Positions 39,069-51,668 of a stretch of DNA of 64,000 bases are shown in pieces. Source of the DNA: Siphonodentalium dalli (taxonomy: Eukaryota > Mollusca > Scaphopoda > Gadilida > Siphonodentaliidae); assembly GCA_032622095.1 (NCBI GenBank), contig CP136066.1:128431917-128495916 (forward strand), written 5' to 3'. The notes below the pieces were generated by a model. It was not told where the DNA came from and searched no databases. It saw only the letters and a list, made by a program, of their open reading frames with translations. The position numbers and the translations under genes are program-made. Every line of letters begins with the position of its first letter. Position 1 is the stretch's first letter.

Positions 39069-39968
39069 AAAGCGATAGCCCGCTTTTTCGCGGAATAATT
39101 GTAACACCCTACATTTTTTCAGAATTGCCCATGAATGAAAAAAATGTGTTCAAAAATAATATCACTTCTGTGGTTCTTTATTTATCACACACAATTTAAC
39201 CCCACTCTCTGTAACACATTATTCATCAAAAAAGCACATTTTTCCACCACAAGTCATATTCAGGCCCCATTTTCACACAGTTTTTGGGGTCTGGTGTTGC
39301 AAACTTGGATCGGCTATGGAAGACTGTACAAGATCCTTTCCATGAGAGAACTTCTGGTGATGTGAGGTCATTGAGTCCAGATCTGATCAGCTGAGCATCA
39401 AGCACATGACTTTATCAGCACATGGAAGACTAAAATATGACATTTTCAGGTCTGCAAGGGTGATCCAAGATAACTGCATGTGGGTGTATATTGAATTAGT
39501 TGAACAAAGATATGCTCTCTTTGAAATGCTGAAGCATTTTCTTAAATGTGTCCAAGTTTTAGTGCTATTAACCTTCAAATGGCTTACCCACCAGTGAAAA
39601 TGAGACACTTTTATTATATATATCTGTATATCACTGGCTATAAAATCCAAAATACTTGTTAGATTAGCTTCTTATAACAATTGGTATGTGTGTCATTGAC
39701 ATTGCTCATGTAATGGGTAATTTGCATTATCATGTGACAATTACCACCTTGAAATTTTTTGAAAATACCTTGAAAAATTGGCATTTTTTATGAAAAATCA
39801 TACCATTTTTTTGGCCGATGGAAGTGAAAGAAGACATCAGCAGCAAGAATAGCCACACCATGCATGGGAGATTCATTGGACTGAAAGACCAGGCTGTGAA
39901 AAATGCATTAAAATACTTTAAAGTGACTCCCAGGAATCAAAAATGCCAAAAAGTTCATTTTTCCCTTT
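39069..39968 (+). repeat. satellite block 15: unit 36 (900 bp, compensating indels)
   Basis: GGCCATACC has become GGCTTACC near 39583 (one base shorter), and a T is inserted in GACATGCTC near 39703, so the unit length stays 900. The first change shifts the recurring forward frame, further evidence against coding. Confidence 0.95.
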
Positions 39969-39969
39969 A

Positions 39970-40420
39970 GGTTACACTGGTGTAAATGTTTTCCATAGGC
40001 CTCAGTGCTAACGTTTTAGCGTATGCTGTTGGCTATATGAACCATGGGTCCAATTTTTTTTTTTAATCTGAAAAATTGACATTTCGGGAAACTTTTTACA
40101 CAAAAAAATCATATCTGTCTAGCAGGGAATTCGCCTTTAAATCTTGTGTTTTCGTAACTAGTGTCAGATCCGCATAAAAAAATACTGTCATATTTTAGAC
40201 CACACCAACAAATTCAAACTTCACTACAAAGGGTTAATTCCTGTGCCAATGGCTATCTTACCTATGGGAAATCATAGGGAAGAGGTGTGATGATTTTTTT
40301 ATGCAAAAAGCACACAAGGCTATTGACCAATCAGGGCCCAGTGTCTATTTTATTCTCTCCTATATATTCCTCCCGCATCCGCTAGAGGTCTCTCCGAACC
40401 TTATTTACACCAGTGTAACC
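39970..40420. mobile_element. insert copy 15 (CGGG class)
   Basis: 451 bp with intact ends. Present where the corresponding junction after unit 10 (11564/11565) is empty. Confidence 0.85.
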
Positions 40421-40425
40421 TTTAT

Positions 40426-41325
40426 AAAGCGATAGCCCGCTTTTTCGCGGAATAATTGTAACACCCTACATTTTTTCAGAATTGCCCATGAATGAAAAAA
40501 ATGTGTTCAAAAATAATATCACTTCTGTGGTTCTTTATTTATCACACACAATTTAACCCCACTCTCTGTAACACATTATTCATCAAAAAAGCACATTTTT
40601 CCACCACAAGTCATATTCAGGCCCCATTTTCACACAGTTTTTGGGGTCTGGTGTTGCAAACTTGGATCGGCTATGGAAGACTGTACAAGATCCTTTCCAT
40701 GAGAGAACTTCTGGTGATGTGAGGTCATTGAGTCCAGATCTGATCAGCTGAGCATCAAGCACATGACTTTATCAGCACATGGAAGACTAAAATATGACAT
40801 TTTCAGGTCTGCAAGGGTGATCCAAGATAACTGCATGTGGGTGTATATTGAATTAGTTGAACAAAGATATGCTCTCTTTGAAATGCTGAAGCATTTTCTT
40901 AAATGTGTCCAAGTTTTAGTGCTATTAACCTTCAAATGGCCATACCCACCAGTGAAAATGAGACACTTTTATTATATATATCTGTATATCACTGGCTATA
41001 AAATCCAAAATACTTGTTAGATTAGCTTCTTATAACAATTGGTATGTGTGTCATTGACATGCTCATGTAATGGGTAATTTGCATTATCATGTGACAATTA
41101 CCACCTTGAAATTTTTTGAAAATACCTTGAAAAATTGGCATTTTTTATGAAAAATCATACCATTTTTTTGGCCGATGGAAGTGAAAGAAGACATCAGCAG
41201 CAAGAATAGCCACACCATGCATGGGAGATTCATTGGACTGAAAGACCAGGCTGTGAAAAATGCATTAAAATACTTTAAAGTGACTCCCAGGAATCAAAAA
41301 TGCCAAAAAGTTCATTTTTCCCTTT
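40426..41325 (+). repeat. satellite block 16: unit 37 (900 bp)
   Basis: Consensus-like; no private change noticed. Confidence 0.95.
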
Positions 41326-41326
41326 A

Positions 41327-41777
41327 GGTTACACTGGTGTAAATGTTTTCCATAGGCCTCAGTGCTAACGTTTTAGCGTATGCTGTTGGCTATATGAACC
41401 ATGGGTCCAATTTTTTTTTTTAATCTGAAAAATTGACATTTCGGGAAACTTTTTACAAAAAAAAATCATATCTGTCTAGCAGGGAATTCGCCTTTAAATC
41501 TTGTGTTTTCGTAACTAGTGTCAGATCCGCATAAAAAAATACTGTCATATTTTAGACCACACCAACAAATTCAAACTTCACTACAAAGGGTTAATTCCTG
41601 TGCCAATGGCTATCTTACCTATGGGAAATCATAGGGAAGAGGTGTGATGATTTTTTTATGCAAAAAGCACACAAGGCTATTGACCAATCAGGGCCCAGTG
41701 TCTATTTTATTCTCTCCTATATATTCCTCCCGCATCCGCTAGAGGTCTCTCCGAACCTTATTTACACCAGTGTAACC
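41327..41777. mobile_element. insert copy 16 (CGGG class)
   Basis: 451 bp with intact ends; private A at 41458, extending the A-run. Confidence 0.85.
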
Positions 41778-41782
41778 TTTAT

Positions 41783-43582
41783 AAAGCGATAGCCCGCTTT
41801 TTCGCGGAATAATTGTAACACCCTACATTTTTTCAGAATTGCCCATGAATGAAAAAAATGTGTTCAAAAATAATATCACTTCTGTGGTTCTTTATTTATC
41901 ACACACAATTTAACCCCACTCTCTGTAACACATTATTCATCAAAAAAGCACATTTTTCCACCACAAGTCATATTCAGGCCCCATTTTCACACAGTTTTTG
42001 GGGTCTGGTGTTGCAAACTTGGATCGGCTATGGAAGACTGTACAAGATCCTTTCCATGAGAGAACTTCTGGTGATGTGAGGTCATTGAGTCCAGATCTGA
42101 TCAGCTGAGCATCAAGCACATGACTTTATCAGCACATGGAAGACTAAAATATGACATTTTCAGGTCTGCAAGGGTGATCCAAGATAACTGCATGTGGGTG
42201 TATATTGAATTAGTTGAACAAAGATATGCTCTCTTTGAAATGCTGAAGCATTTTCTTAAATGTGTCCAAGTTTTAGTGCTATTAACCTTCAAATGGCCAT
42301 ACCCACCAGTGAAAATGAGACACTTTTATTATATATATCTGTATATCACTGGCTATAAAATCCAAAATACTTGTTAGATTAGCTTCTTATAACAATTGGT
42401 ATGTGTGTCATTGACATGCTCATGTAATGGGTAATTTGCATTATCATGTGACAATTACCACCTTGAAATTTTTTGAAAATACCTTGAAAAATTGGCATTT
42501 TTTATGAAAAATCATACCATTTTTTTGGCCGATGGAAGTGAAAGAAGACATCAGCAGCAAGAATAGCCACACCATGCATGGGAGATTCATTGGACTGAAA
42601 GACCAGGCTGTGAAAAATGCATTAAAATACTTTAAAGTGACTCCCAGGAATCAAAAATGCCCAAAAGTTCATTTTTCCCTTTAAAGCGATAGCCCGCTTT
42701 TTCGCGGAATAATTGTAACACCCTACATTTTTTCAGAATTGCCCATGAATGAAAAAAATGTGTTCAAAAATAATATCACTTCTGTGGTTCTTTATTTATC
42801 ACACACAATTTAACCCCACTCTCTGTAACACATTATTCATCAAAAAAGCACATTTTTCCACCACAAGTCATATTCAGGCCCCATTTTCACACAGTTTTTG
42901 GGGTCTGGTGTTGCAAACTTGGATCGGCTATGGAAGACTGTACAAGATCCTTTCCATGAGAGAACTTCTGGTGATGTGAGGTCATTGAGTCCAGATCTGA
43001 TCAGCTGAGCATCAAGCACATGACTTTATCAGCACATGGAAGACTAAAATATGACATTTTCAGGTCTGCAAGGGTGATCCAAGATAACTGCATGTGGGTG
43101 TATATTGAATTAGTTGAACAAAGATATGCTCTCTTTGAAATGCTGAAGCATTTTCTTAAATGTGTCCAAGTTTTAGTGCTATTAACCTTCAAATGGCCAT
43201 ACCCACCAGTGAAAATGAGACACTTTTATTATATATATCTGTATATCACTGGCTATAAAATCCAAAATACTTGTTAGATTAGCTTCTTATAACAATTGGT
43301 ATGTGTGTCATTGACATGCTCATGTAATGGGTAATTTGCATTATCATGTGACAATTACCACCTTGAAATTTTTTGAAAATACCTTGAAAAATTGGCATTT
43401 TTTATGAAAAATCATACCATTTTTTTGGCCGATGGAAGTGAAAGAAGACATCAGCAGCAAGAATAGCCACACCATGCATGGGAGATTCATTGGACTGAAA
43501 GACCAGGCTGTGAAAAATGCATTAAAATACTTTAAAGTGACTCCCAGGAATCAAAAATGCCAAAAAGTTCATTTTTCCCTTT
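41783..43582 (+). repeat. satellite block 17: units 38-39 (2 x 900 bp)
   Basis: Empty junction at 42682/42683, filled in the super-period counterpart (copy 5). Private C at 42662. Confidence 0.95.
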
Positions 43583-43583
43583 A

Positions 43584-44034
43584 GGTTACACTGGTGTAAA
43601 TGTTTTCCATAGGCCTCAGTGCTAACGTTTTAGCGTATGCTGTTGGCTATATGAACCATGGGTCCAATTTTTTTTTTTAATCTGAAAAATTGACATTTCG
43701 GGAAACTTTTTACACAAAAAAATCATATCTGTCTAGCAGGGAATTCGCCTTTAAATCTTGTGTTTTCGTAACTAGTGTCAGATCCGCATAAAAAAATACT
43801 GTCATATTTTAGACCACACCAACAAATTCAAACTTCACTACAAAGGGTTAATTCCTGTGCCAATGGCTATCTTACCTATGGGAAATCATAGGGAAGAGGT
43901 GTGATGATTTTTTTATGCAAAAAGCACACAAGGCTATTGACCAATCAGGGCCCAGTGTCTATTTTATTCTCTCCTATATATTCCTCCCGCATCCGCTAGA
44001 GGTCTCTCCGAACCTTATTTACACCAGTGTAACC
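43584..44034. mobile_element. insert copy 17 (CGGG class)
   Basis: 451 bp, intact ends, no private change seen; partner of copy 6. Confidence 0.85.
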
Positions 44035-44039
44035 TTTAT

Positions 44040-45821
44040 AAAGCGATAGCCCGCTTTTTCGCGGAATAATTGTAACACCCTACATTTTTTCAGAATTGCC
44101 CATGAATGAAAAAAATGTGTTCAAAAATAATATCACTTCTGTGGTTCTTTATTTATCACACACAATTTAACCCCACTCTCTGTAACACATTATTCATCAA
44201 AAAAGCACATTTTTCCACCACAAGTCATATTCAGGCCCCATTTTCACACAGTTTTTGGGGTCTGGTGTTGCAAACTTGGATCGGCTATGGAAGACTGTAC
44301 AAGATCCTTTCCATGAGAGAACTTCTGGTGATGTGAGGTCATTGAGTCCAGATCTGATCAGCTGAGCATCAAGCACATGACTTTATCAGCACATGGAAGA
44401 CTAAAATATGACATTTTCAGGTCTGCAAGGGTGATCCAAGATAACTGCATGTGGGTGTATATTGAATTAGTTGAACAAAGATATGCTCTCTTTGAAATGC
44501 TGAAGCATTTTCTTAAATGTGTCCAAGTTTTAGTGCTATTAACCTTCAAATGGCCATACCCACCAGTGAAAATGAGACACTTTTATTATATATATCTGTA
44601 TATCACTGGCTATAAAATCCAAAATACTTGTTAGATTAGCTTCTTATAACAATTGGTATGTGTGTCATTGACATGCTCATGTAATGGGTAATTTGCATTA
44701 TCATGTGACAATTACCACCTTGAAATTTTTTGAAAATACCTTGAAAAATTGGCATTTTTTATGAAAAATCATACCATTTTTTTGGCCGATGGAAGTGAAA
44801 GAAGACATCAGCAGCAAGAATAGCCACACCATGCATGGGAGATTCATTGGACTGAAAGACCAGGCTGTGAAAAATGCATTAAAATACTTTAAAGTGACTC
44901 CCAGGAATCAAAAATGCCAAAAAGTTCATTTTTCCCTTTAAAGCGATAGCCCGCTTTTTCGCGGAATAATTGTAACACCCTACATTTTTTCAGAATTGCC
45001 CATGAATGAAAAAAATGTTATCACTTCTGTGGTACTTTATTTATCACACACAATTTAACCCCACTCTCTGTAACACATTATTCATCAAAAAAGCACATTT
45101 TTCCACCACAAGTCATATTCAGGCCCCATTTTCACACAGTTTTTGGGGTCTGGTGTTGCAAACTTGGATCGGCTATGGAAGACTGTACAAGATCCTTTCC
45201 ATGAGAGAACTTCTGGTGATGTGAGGTCATTGAGTCCAGATCTGATCAGCTGAGCATCAAGCACATGACTTTATCAGCACATGGAAGACTAAAATATGAC
45301 ATTTTCAGGTCTGCAAGGGTGATCCAAGATAACTGCATGTGGGTGTATATTGAATTAGTTGAACAAAGATATGCTCTCTTTGAAATGCTGAAGCATTTTC
45401 TTAAATGTGTCCAAGTTTTAGTGCTATTAACCTTCAAATGGCCATACCCACCAGTGAAAATGAGACACTTTTATTATATATATCTGTATATCACTGGCTA
45501 TAAAATCCAAAATACTTGTAGCTTCTTATAACAATTGGTATGTGTGTCATTGACATGCTCATGTAATGGGTAATTTGCATTATCATGTGACAATTACCAC
45601 CTTGAAATTTTTTGAAAATACCTTGAAAAATTGGCATTTTTTATGAAAAATCATACCATTTTTTTGGCCGATGGAAGTGAAAGAAGACATCAGCAGCAAG
45701 AATAGCCACACCATGCATGGGAGATTCATTGGACTGAAAGACCAGGCTGTGAAAAATGCATTAAAATACTTTAAAGTGACTCCCAGGAATCAAAAATGCC
45801 AAAAAGTTCATTTTTCCCTTT
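44040..45821 (+). repeat. satellite block 18: units 40 (900 bp) and 41 (882 bp)
   Basis: Unit 41 has the 12-bp deletion, a private A at 45034 and a private 6-bp deletion near 45519 (TTGTTAGATTAGC shortened to TTGTAGC). The 6-bp loss explains why the super-period offset changes from 28,404 to 28,398 at this point. Confidence 0.95.
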
Positions 45822-45822
45822 A

Positions 45823-46273
45823 GGTTACACTGGTGTAAATGTTTTCCATAGGCCTCAGTGCTAACGTTTTAGCGTATGCTGTTGGCTATATGAACCATGG
45901 GTCCAATTTTTTTTTTTAATCTGAAAAATTGACATTTCGGGAAACTTTTTACACAAAAAAATCATATCTGTCTAGCAGGGAATTCGCCTTTAAATCTTGT
46001 GTTTTCGTAACTAGTGTCAGATCCGCATAAAAAAATACTGTCATATTTTAGACCACACCAACAAATTCAAACTTCACTACAAAGGGTTAATTCCTGTGCC
46101 AATGGCTATCTTACCTATGGGAAATCATAGGGAAGAGGTGTGATGATTTTTTTATGCAAAAAGCACACAAGGCTATTGACCAATCAGGGCCCAGTGTCTA
46201 TTTTATTCTCTCCTATATATTCCTCCCGCATCCGCTAGAGGTCTCTCCGAACCTTATTTACACCAGTGTAACC
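45823..46273. mobile_element. insert copy 18 (CGGG class)
   Basis: 451 bp with intact ends; partner of copy 7. Confidence 0.85.
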
Positions 46274-46278
46274 TTTAT

Positions 46279-48966
46279 AAAGCGATAGCCCGCTTTTTCG
46301 CGGAATAATTGTAACACCCTACATTTTTTCAGAATTGCCCATGAATGAAAAAAATGTGTTCAAAAATAATATCACTTCTGTGGTTCTTTATTTATCACAC
46401 ACAATTTAACCCCACTCTCTGTAACACATTATTCATCAAAAAAGCACATTTTTCCACCACAAGTCATATTCAGGCCCCATTTTCACACAGTTTTTGGGGT
46501 CTGGTGTTGCAAACTTGGATCGGCTATGGAAGACTGTACAAGATCCTTTCCATGAGAGAACTTCTGGTGATGTGAGGTCATTGAGTCCAGATCTGATCAG
46601 CTGAGCATCAAGCACATGACTTTATCAGCACATGGAAGACTAAAATATGACATTTTCAGGTCTGCAAGGGTGATCCAAGATAACTGCATGTGGGTGTATA
46701 TTGAATTAGTTGAACAAAGATATGCTCTCTTTGAAATGCTGAAGCATTTTCTTAAATGTGTCCAAGTTTTAGTGCTATTAACCTTCAAATGGCCATACCC
46801 ACCAGTGAAAATGAGACACTTTTATTATATATATCTGTATATCACTGGCTATAAAATCCAAAATACTTGTTAGATTAGCTTCTTATAACAATTGGTATGT
46901 GTGTCATTGACATGCTCATGTAATGGGTAATTTGCATTATCATGTGACAATTACCACCTTGAAATTTTTTGAAAATACCTTGAAAAATTGGCATTTTTTA
47001 TGAAAAATCATACCATTTTTTTGGCCGATGGAAGTGAAAGAAGACATCAGCAGCAAGAATAGCCACACCATGCATGGGAGATTCATTGGACTGAAAGACC
47101 AGGCTGTGAAAAATGCATTAAAATACTTTAAAGTGACTCCCAGGAATCAAAAATGCCAAAAAGTTCATTTTTCCCTTTAAAGCGATAGCCCGCTTTTTCG
47201 CGGAATAATTGTAACACCCTACATTTTTTCAGAATTGCCCATGAATGAAAAAAATGTTATCACTTCTGTGGTTCTTTATTTATCACACACAATTTAACCC
47301 CACTCTCTGTAACACATTATTCATCAAAAAAGCACATTTTTCCACCACAAGTCATATTCAGGCCCCATTTTCACACAGTTTTTGGGGTCTGGTGTTGCAA
47401 ACTTGGATCGGCTATGGAAGACTGTACAAGATCCTTTCCATGAGAGAACTTCTGGTGATGTGAGGTCATTGAGTCCAGATCTGATCAGCTGAGCATCAAG
47501 CACATGACTTTATCAGCACATGGAAGACTAAAATATGACATTTTCAGGTCTGCAAGGGTGATCCAAGATAACTGCATGTGGGTGTATATTGAATTAGTTG
47601 AACAAAGATATGTTCTCTTTGAAATGCTGAAGCATTTTCTTAAATGTGTCCAAGTTTTAGTGCTATTAACCTTCAAATGGCCATACCCACCAGTGAAAAT
47701 GAGACACTTTTATTATATATATCTGTATATCACTGGCTATAAAATCCAAAATACTTGTTAGATTAGCTTCTTATAACAATTGGTATGTGTGTCATTGACA
47801 TGCTCATGTAATGGGTAATTTGCATTATCATGTGACAATTACCACCTTGAAATTTTTTGAAAATACCTTGAAAAATTGGCATTTTTTATGAAAAATCATA
47901 CCATTTTTTTGGCCGATGGAAGTGAAAGAAGACATCAGCAGCAAGAATAGCCACACCATGCATGGGAGATTCATTGGACTGAAAGACCAGTCTGTGAAAA
48001 ATGCATTAAAATACTTTAAAGTGACTCCCAGGAATCAAAAATGCCAAAAAGTTTATTTTTCCCTTTAAAGCGATAGCCCGCTTTTTCGCGGAATAATTGT
48101 AACACCCTACATTTTTTCAGAATTGCCCATGAATGAAAAAAATGTGTTCAAAAATAATATCACTTCTGTGGTTCTTTATTTATCACACACAATTTAACCC
48201 CACTCTCTGTAACACATTATTCATCAAAAAAGCACATTTTTCCACCACAAGTCATATTCAGGCCCCATTTTCACACAGTTTTTGGGGTCTGGTGTTGCAA
48301 ACTTGGATCGGCTATGGAAGACTGTACAAGATCCTTTCCATGAGAGAACTTCTGGTGATGTGAGGTCATTGAGTCCAGATCTGATCAGCTGAGCATCAAG
48401 CACATGACTTTATCAGCACATGGAAGACTAAAATATGACATTTTCAGGTCTGCAAGGGTGATCCAAGATAACTGCATGTGGGTGTATATTGAATTAGTTG
48501 AACAAAGATATGCTCTCTTTGAAATGCTGAAGCATTTTCTTAAATGTGTCCAAGTTTTAGTGCTATTAACCTTCAAATGGCCATACCCACCAGTGAAAAT
48601 GAGACACTTTTATTATATATATCTGTATATCACTGGCTATAAAATCCAAAATACTTGTTAGATTAGCTTCTTATAACAATTGGTATGTGTGTCATTGACA
48701 TGCTCATGTAATGGGTAATTTGCATTATCATGTGACAATTACCACCTTGAAATTTTTTGAAAATACCTTGAAAAATTGGCATTTTTTATGAAAAATCATA
48801 CCATTTTTTTGGCCGATGGAAGTGAAAGAAGACATCAGCAGCAAGAATAGCCACACCATGCATGGGAGATTCATTGGACTGAAAGACCAGGCTGTGAAAA
48901 ATGCATTAAAATACTTTAAAGTGACTCCCAGGAATCAAAAATGCCAAAAAGTTCATTTTTCCCTTT
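46279..48966 (+). repeat. satellite block 19: units 42-44 (900, 888, 900 bp)
   Basis: Unit 43 carries the 12-bp deletion, T at 47991 and T at 48054, all matching unit 17, plus a private T at 47613. It lacks the C at 19228 of unit 17. Unit 42 lacks the T18705 variant of unit 16, so the copies differ in a patchwork. Confidence 0.95.
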
Positions 48967-48967
48967 A

Positions 48968-49418
48968 GGTTACACTGGTGTAAATGTTTTCCATAGGCCT
49001 CAGTGCTAACGTTTTAGCGTATGCTGTTGGCTATATGAACCATGGGTCCAATTTTTTTTTTTAATCTGAAAAATTGACATTTCGGGAAACTTTTTACACA
49101 AAAAAATCATATCTGTCTAGCAGGGAATTCGCCTTTAAATCTTGTGTTTTCGTAACTAGTGTCAGATCCGCATAAAAAAATACTGTCATATTTTAGACCA
49201 CACCAACAAATTCAAACTTCACTACAAAGGGTTAATTCCTGTGCCAATGGCTATCTTACCTATGGGAAATCATAGGGAAGAGGTGTGATGATTTTTTTAT
49301 GCAAAAAGCACACAAGGCTATTGACCAATCAGGGCCCAGTGTCTATTTTATTCTCTCCTATATATTCCTCCCGCATCCGCTAGAGGTCTCTCCGAACCTT
49401 ATTTACACCAGTGTAACC
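48968..49418. mobile_element. insert copy 19 (CGGG class)
   Basis: 451 bp with intact ends; partner of copy 8. Confidence 0.85.
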
Positions 49419-49423
49419 TTTAT

Positions 49424-51211
49424 AAAGCGATAGCCCGCTTTTTCGCGGAATAATTGTAACACCCTACATTTTTTCAGAATTGCCCATGAATGAAAAAAAT
49501 GTGTTCAAAAATAATATCACTTCTGTGGTTCTTTATTTATCACACACAATTTAACCCCACTCTCTGTAACACATTATTCATCAAAAAAGCACATTTTTCC
49601 ACCACAAGTCATATTCAGGCCCCATTTTCACACAGTTTTTGGGGTCTGGTGTTGCAAACTTGGATCGGCTATGGAAGACTGTACAAGATCCTTTCCATGA
49701 GAGAACTTCTGGTGATGTGAGGTCATTGAGTCCAGATCTGATCAGCTGAGCATCAAGCACATGACTTTATCAGCACATGGAAGACTAAAATATGACATTT
49801 TCAGGTCTGCAAGGGTGATCCAAGATAACTGCATGTGGGTGTATATTGAATTAGTTGAACAAAGATATGCTCTCTTTGAAATGCTGAAGCATTTTCTTAA
49901 ATGTGTCCAAGTTTTAGTGCTATTAACCTTCAAATGGCCATACCCACCAGTGAAAATGAGACACTTTTATTATATATATCTGTATATCACTGGCTATAAA
50001 ATCCAAAATACTTGTTAGATTAGCTTCTTATAACAATTGGTATGTGTGTCATTGACATGCTCATGTAATGGGTAATTTGCATTATCATGTGACAATTACC
50101 ACCTTGAAATTTTTTGAAAATACCTTGAAAAATTGGCATTTTTTATGAAAAATCATACCATTTTTTTGGCCGATGGAAGTGAAAGAAGACATCAGCAGCA
50201 AGAATAGCCACACCATGCATGGGAGATTCATTGGACTGAAAGACCAGGCTGTGAAAAATGCATTAAAATACTTTAAAGTGACTCCCAGGAATCAAAAATG
50301 CCAAAAAGTTCATTTTTCCCTTTAAAGCGATAGCCCGCTTTTTCGCGGAATAATTGTAACACCCTACATTTTTTCAGAATTGCCCATGAATGAAAAAAAT
50401 GTTATCACTTCTGTGGTTCTTTATTTATCACACACAATTTAACCCCACTCTCTGTAACACATTATTCATCAAAAAAGCACATTTTTCCACCACAAGTCAT
50501 ATTCAGGCCCCATTTTCACACAGTTTTTGGGGTCTGGTGTTGCAAACTTGGATCGGCTATGGAAGACTGTACAAGATCCTTTCCATGAGAGAACTTCTGG
50601 TGATGTGAGGTCATTGAGTCCAGATCTGATCAGCTGAGCATCAAGCACATGACTTTATCAGCACATGGAAGACTAAAATATGACATTTTCAGGTCTGCAA
50701 GGGTGATCCAAGATAACTGCATGTGGGTGTATATTGAATTAGTTGAACAAAGATATGCTCTCTTTGAAATGCTGAAGCATTTTCTTAAATGTGTCCAAGT
50801 TTTAGTGCTATTAACCTTCAAATGGCCATACCCACCAGTGAAAATGAGACACTTTTATTATATATATCTGTATATCACTGGCTATAAAATCCAAAATACT
50901 TGTTAGATTAGCTTCTTATAACAATTGGTATGTGTGTCATTGACATGCTCATGTAATGGGTAATTTGCATTATCATGTGACAATTACCACCTTGAAATTT
51001 TTTGAAAATACCTTGAAAAATTGGCATTTTTTATGAAAAATCATACCATTTTTTTGGCCGATGGAAGTGAAAGAAGACATCAGCAGCAAGAATAGCCACA
51101 CCATGCATGGGAGATTCATTGGACTGAAAGACCAGGCTGTGAAAAATGCATTAAAATACTTTAAAGTGACTCCCAGGAATCAAAAATGCCAAAAAGTTCA
51201 TTTTTCCCTTT
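49424..51211 (+). repeat. satellite block 20: units 45 (900 bp) and 46 (888 bp)
   Basis: Unit 46 has the 12-bp deletion. The order of an empty junction, then a 12-bp-deleted unit, then an insert is the same as at 15636-17875 and 44040-46273. The junction at 50323/50324 is the last empty one in the window. Confidence 0.95.
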
Positions 51212-51212
51212 A

Positions 51213-51663
51213 GGTTACACTGGTGTAAATGTTTTCCATAGGCCTCAGTGCTAACGTTTTAGCGTATGCTGTTGGCTATATGAACCATGGGTCCAATTTT
51301 TTTTTTTAATCTGAAAAATTGACATTTCTGGAAACTTTTTACACAAAAAAATCATATCTGTCTAGCAGGGAATTCGCCTTTAAATCTTGTGTTTTCGTAA
51401 CTAGTGTCAGATCCGCATAAAAAAATACTGTCATATTTTAGACCACACCAACAAATTCAAACTTCACTACAAAGGGTTAATTCCTGTGCCAATGGCTATC
51501 TTACCTATGGGAAATCATAGGGAAGAGGTGTGATGATTTTTTTATGCAAAAAGCACACAAGGCTATTGACCAATCAGGGCCCAGTGTCTATTTTATTCTC
51601 TCCTATATATTCCTCCCGCATCCGCTAGAGGTCTCTCCGAACCTTATTTACACCAGTGTAACC
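51213..51663. mobile_element. insert copy 20 (CTGG class)
   Basis: 451 bp with intact ends; marker T at 51329. First of ten consecutive filled junctions. Confidence 0.85.
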
Positions 51664-51668
51664 TTTAT

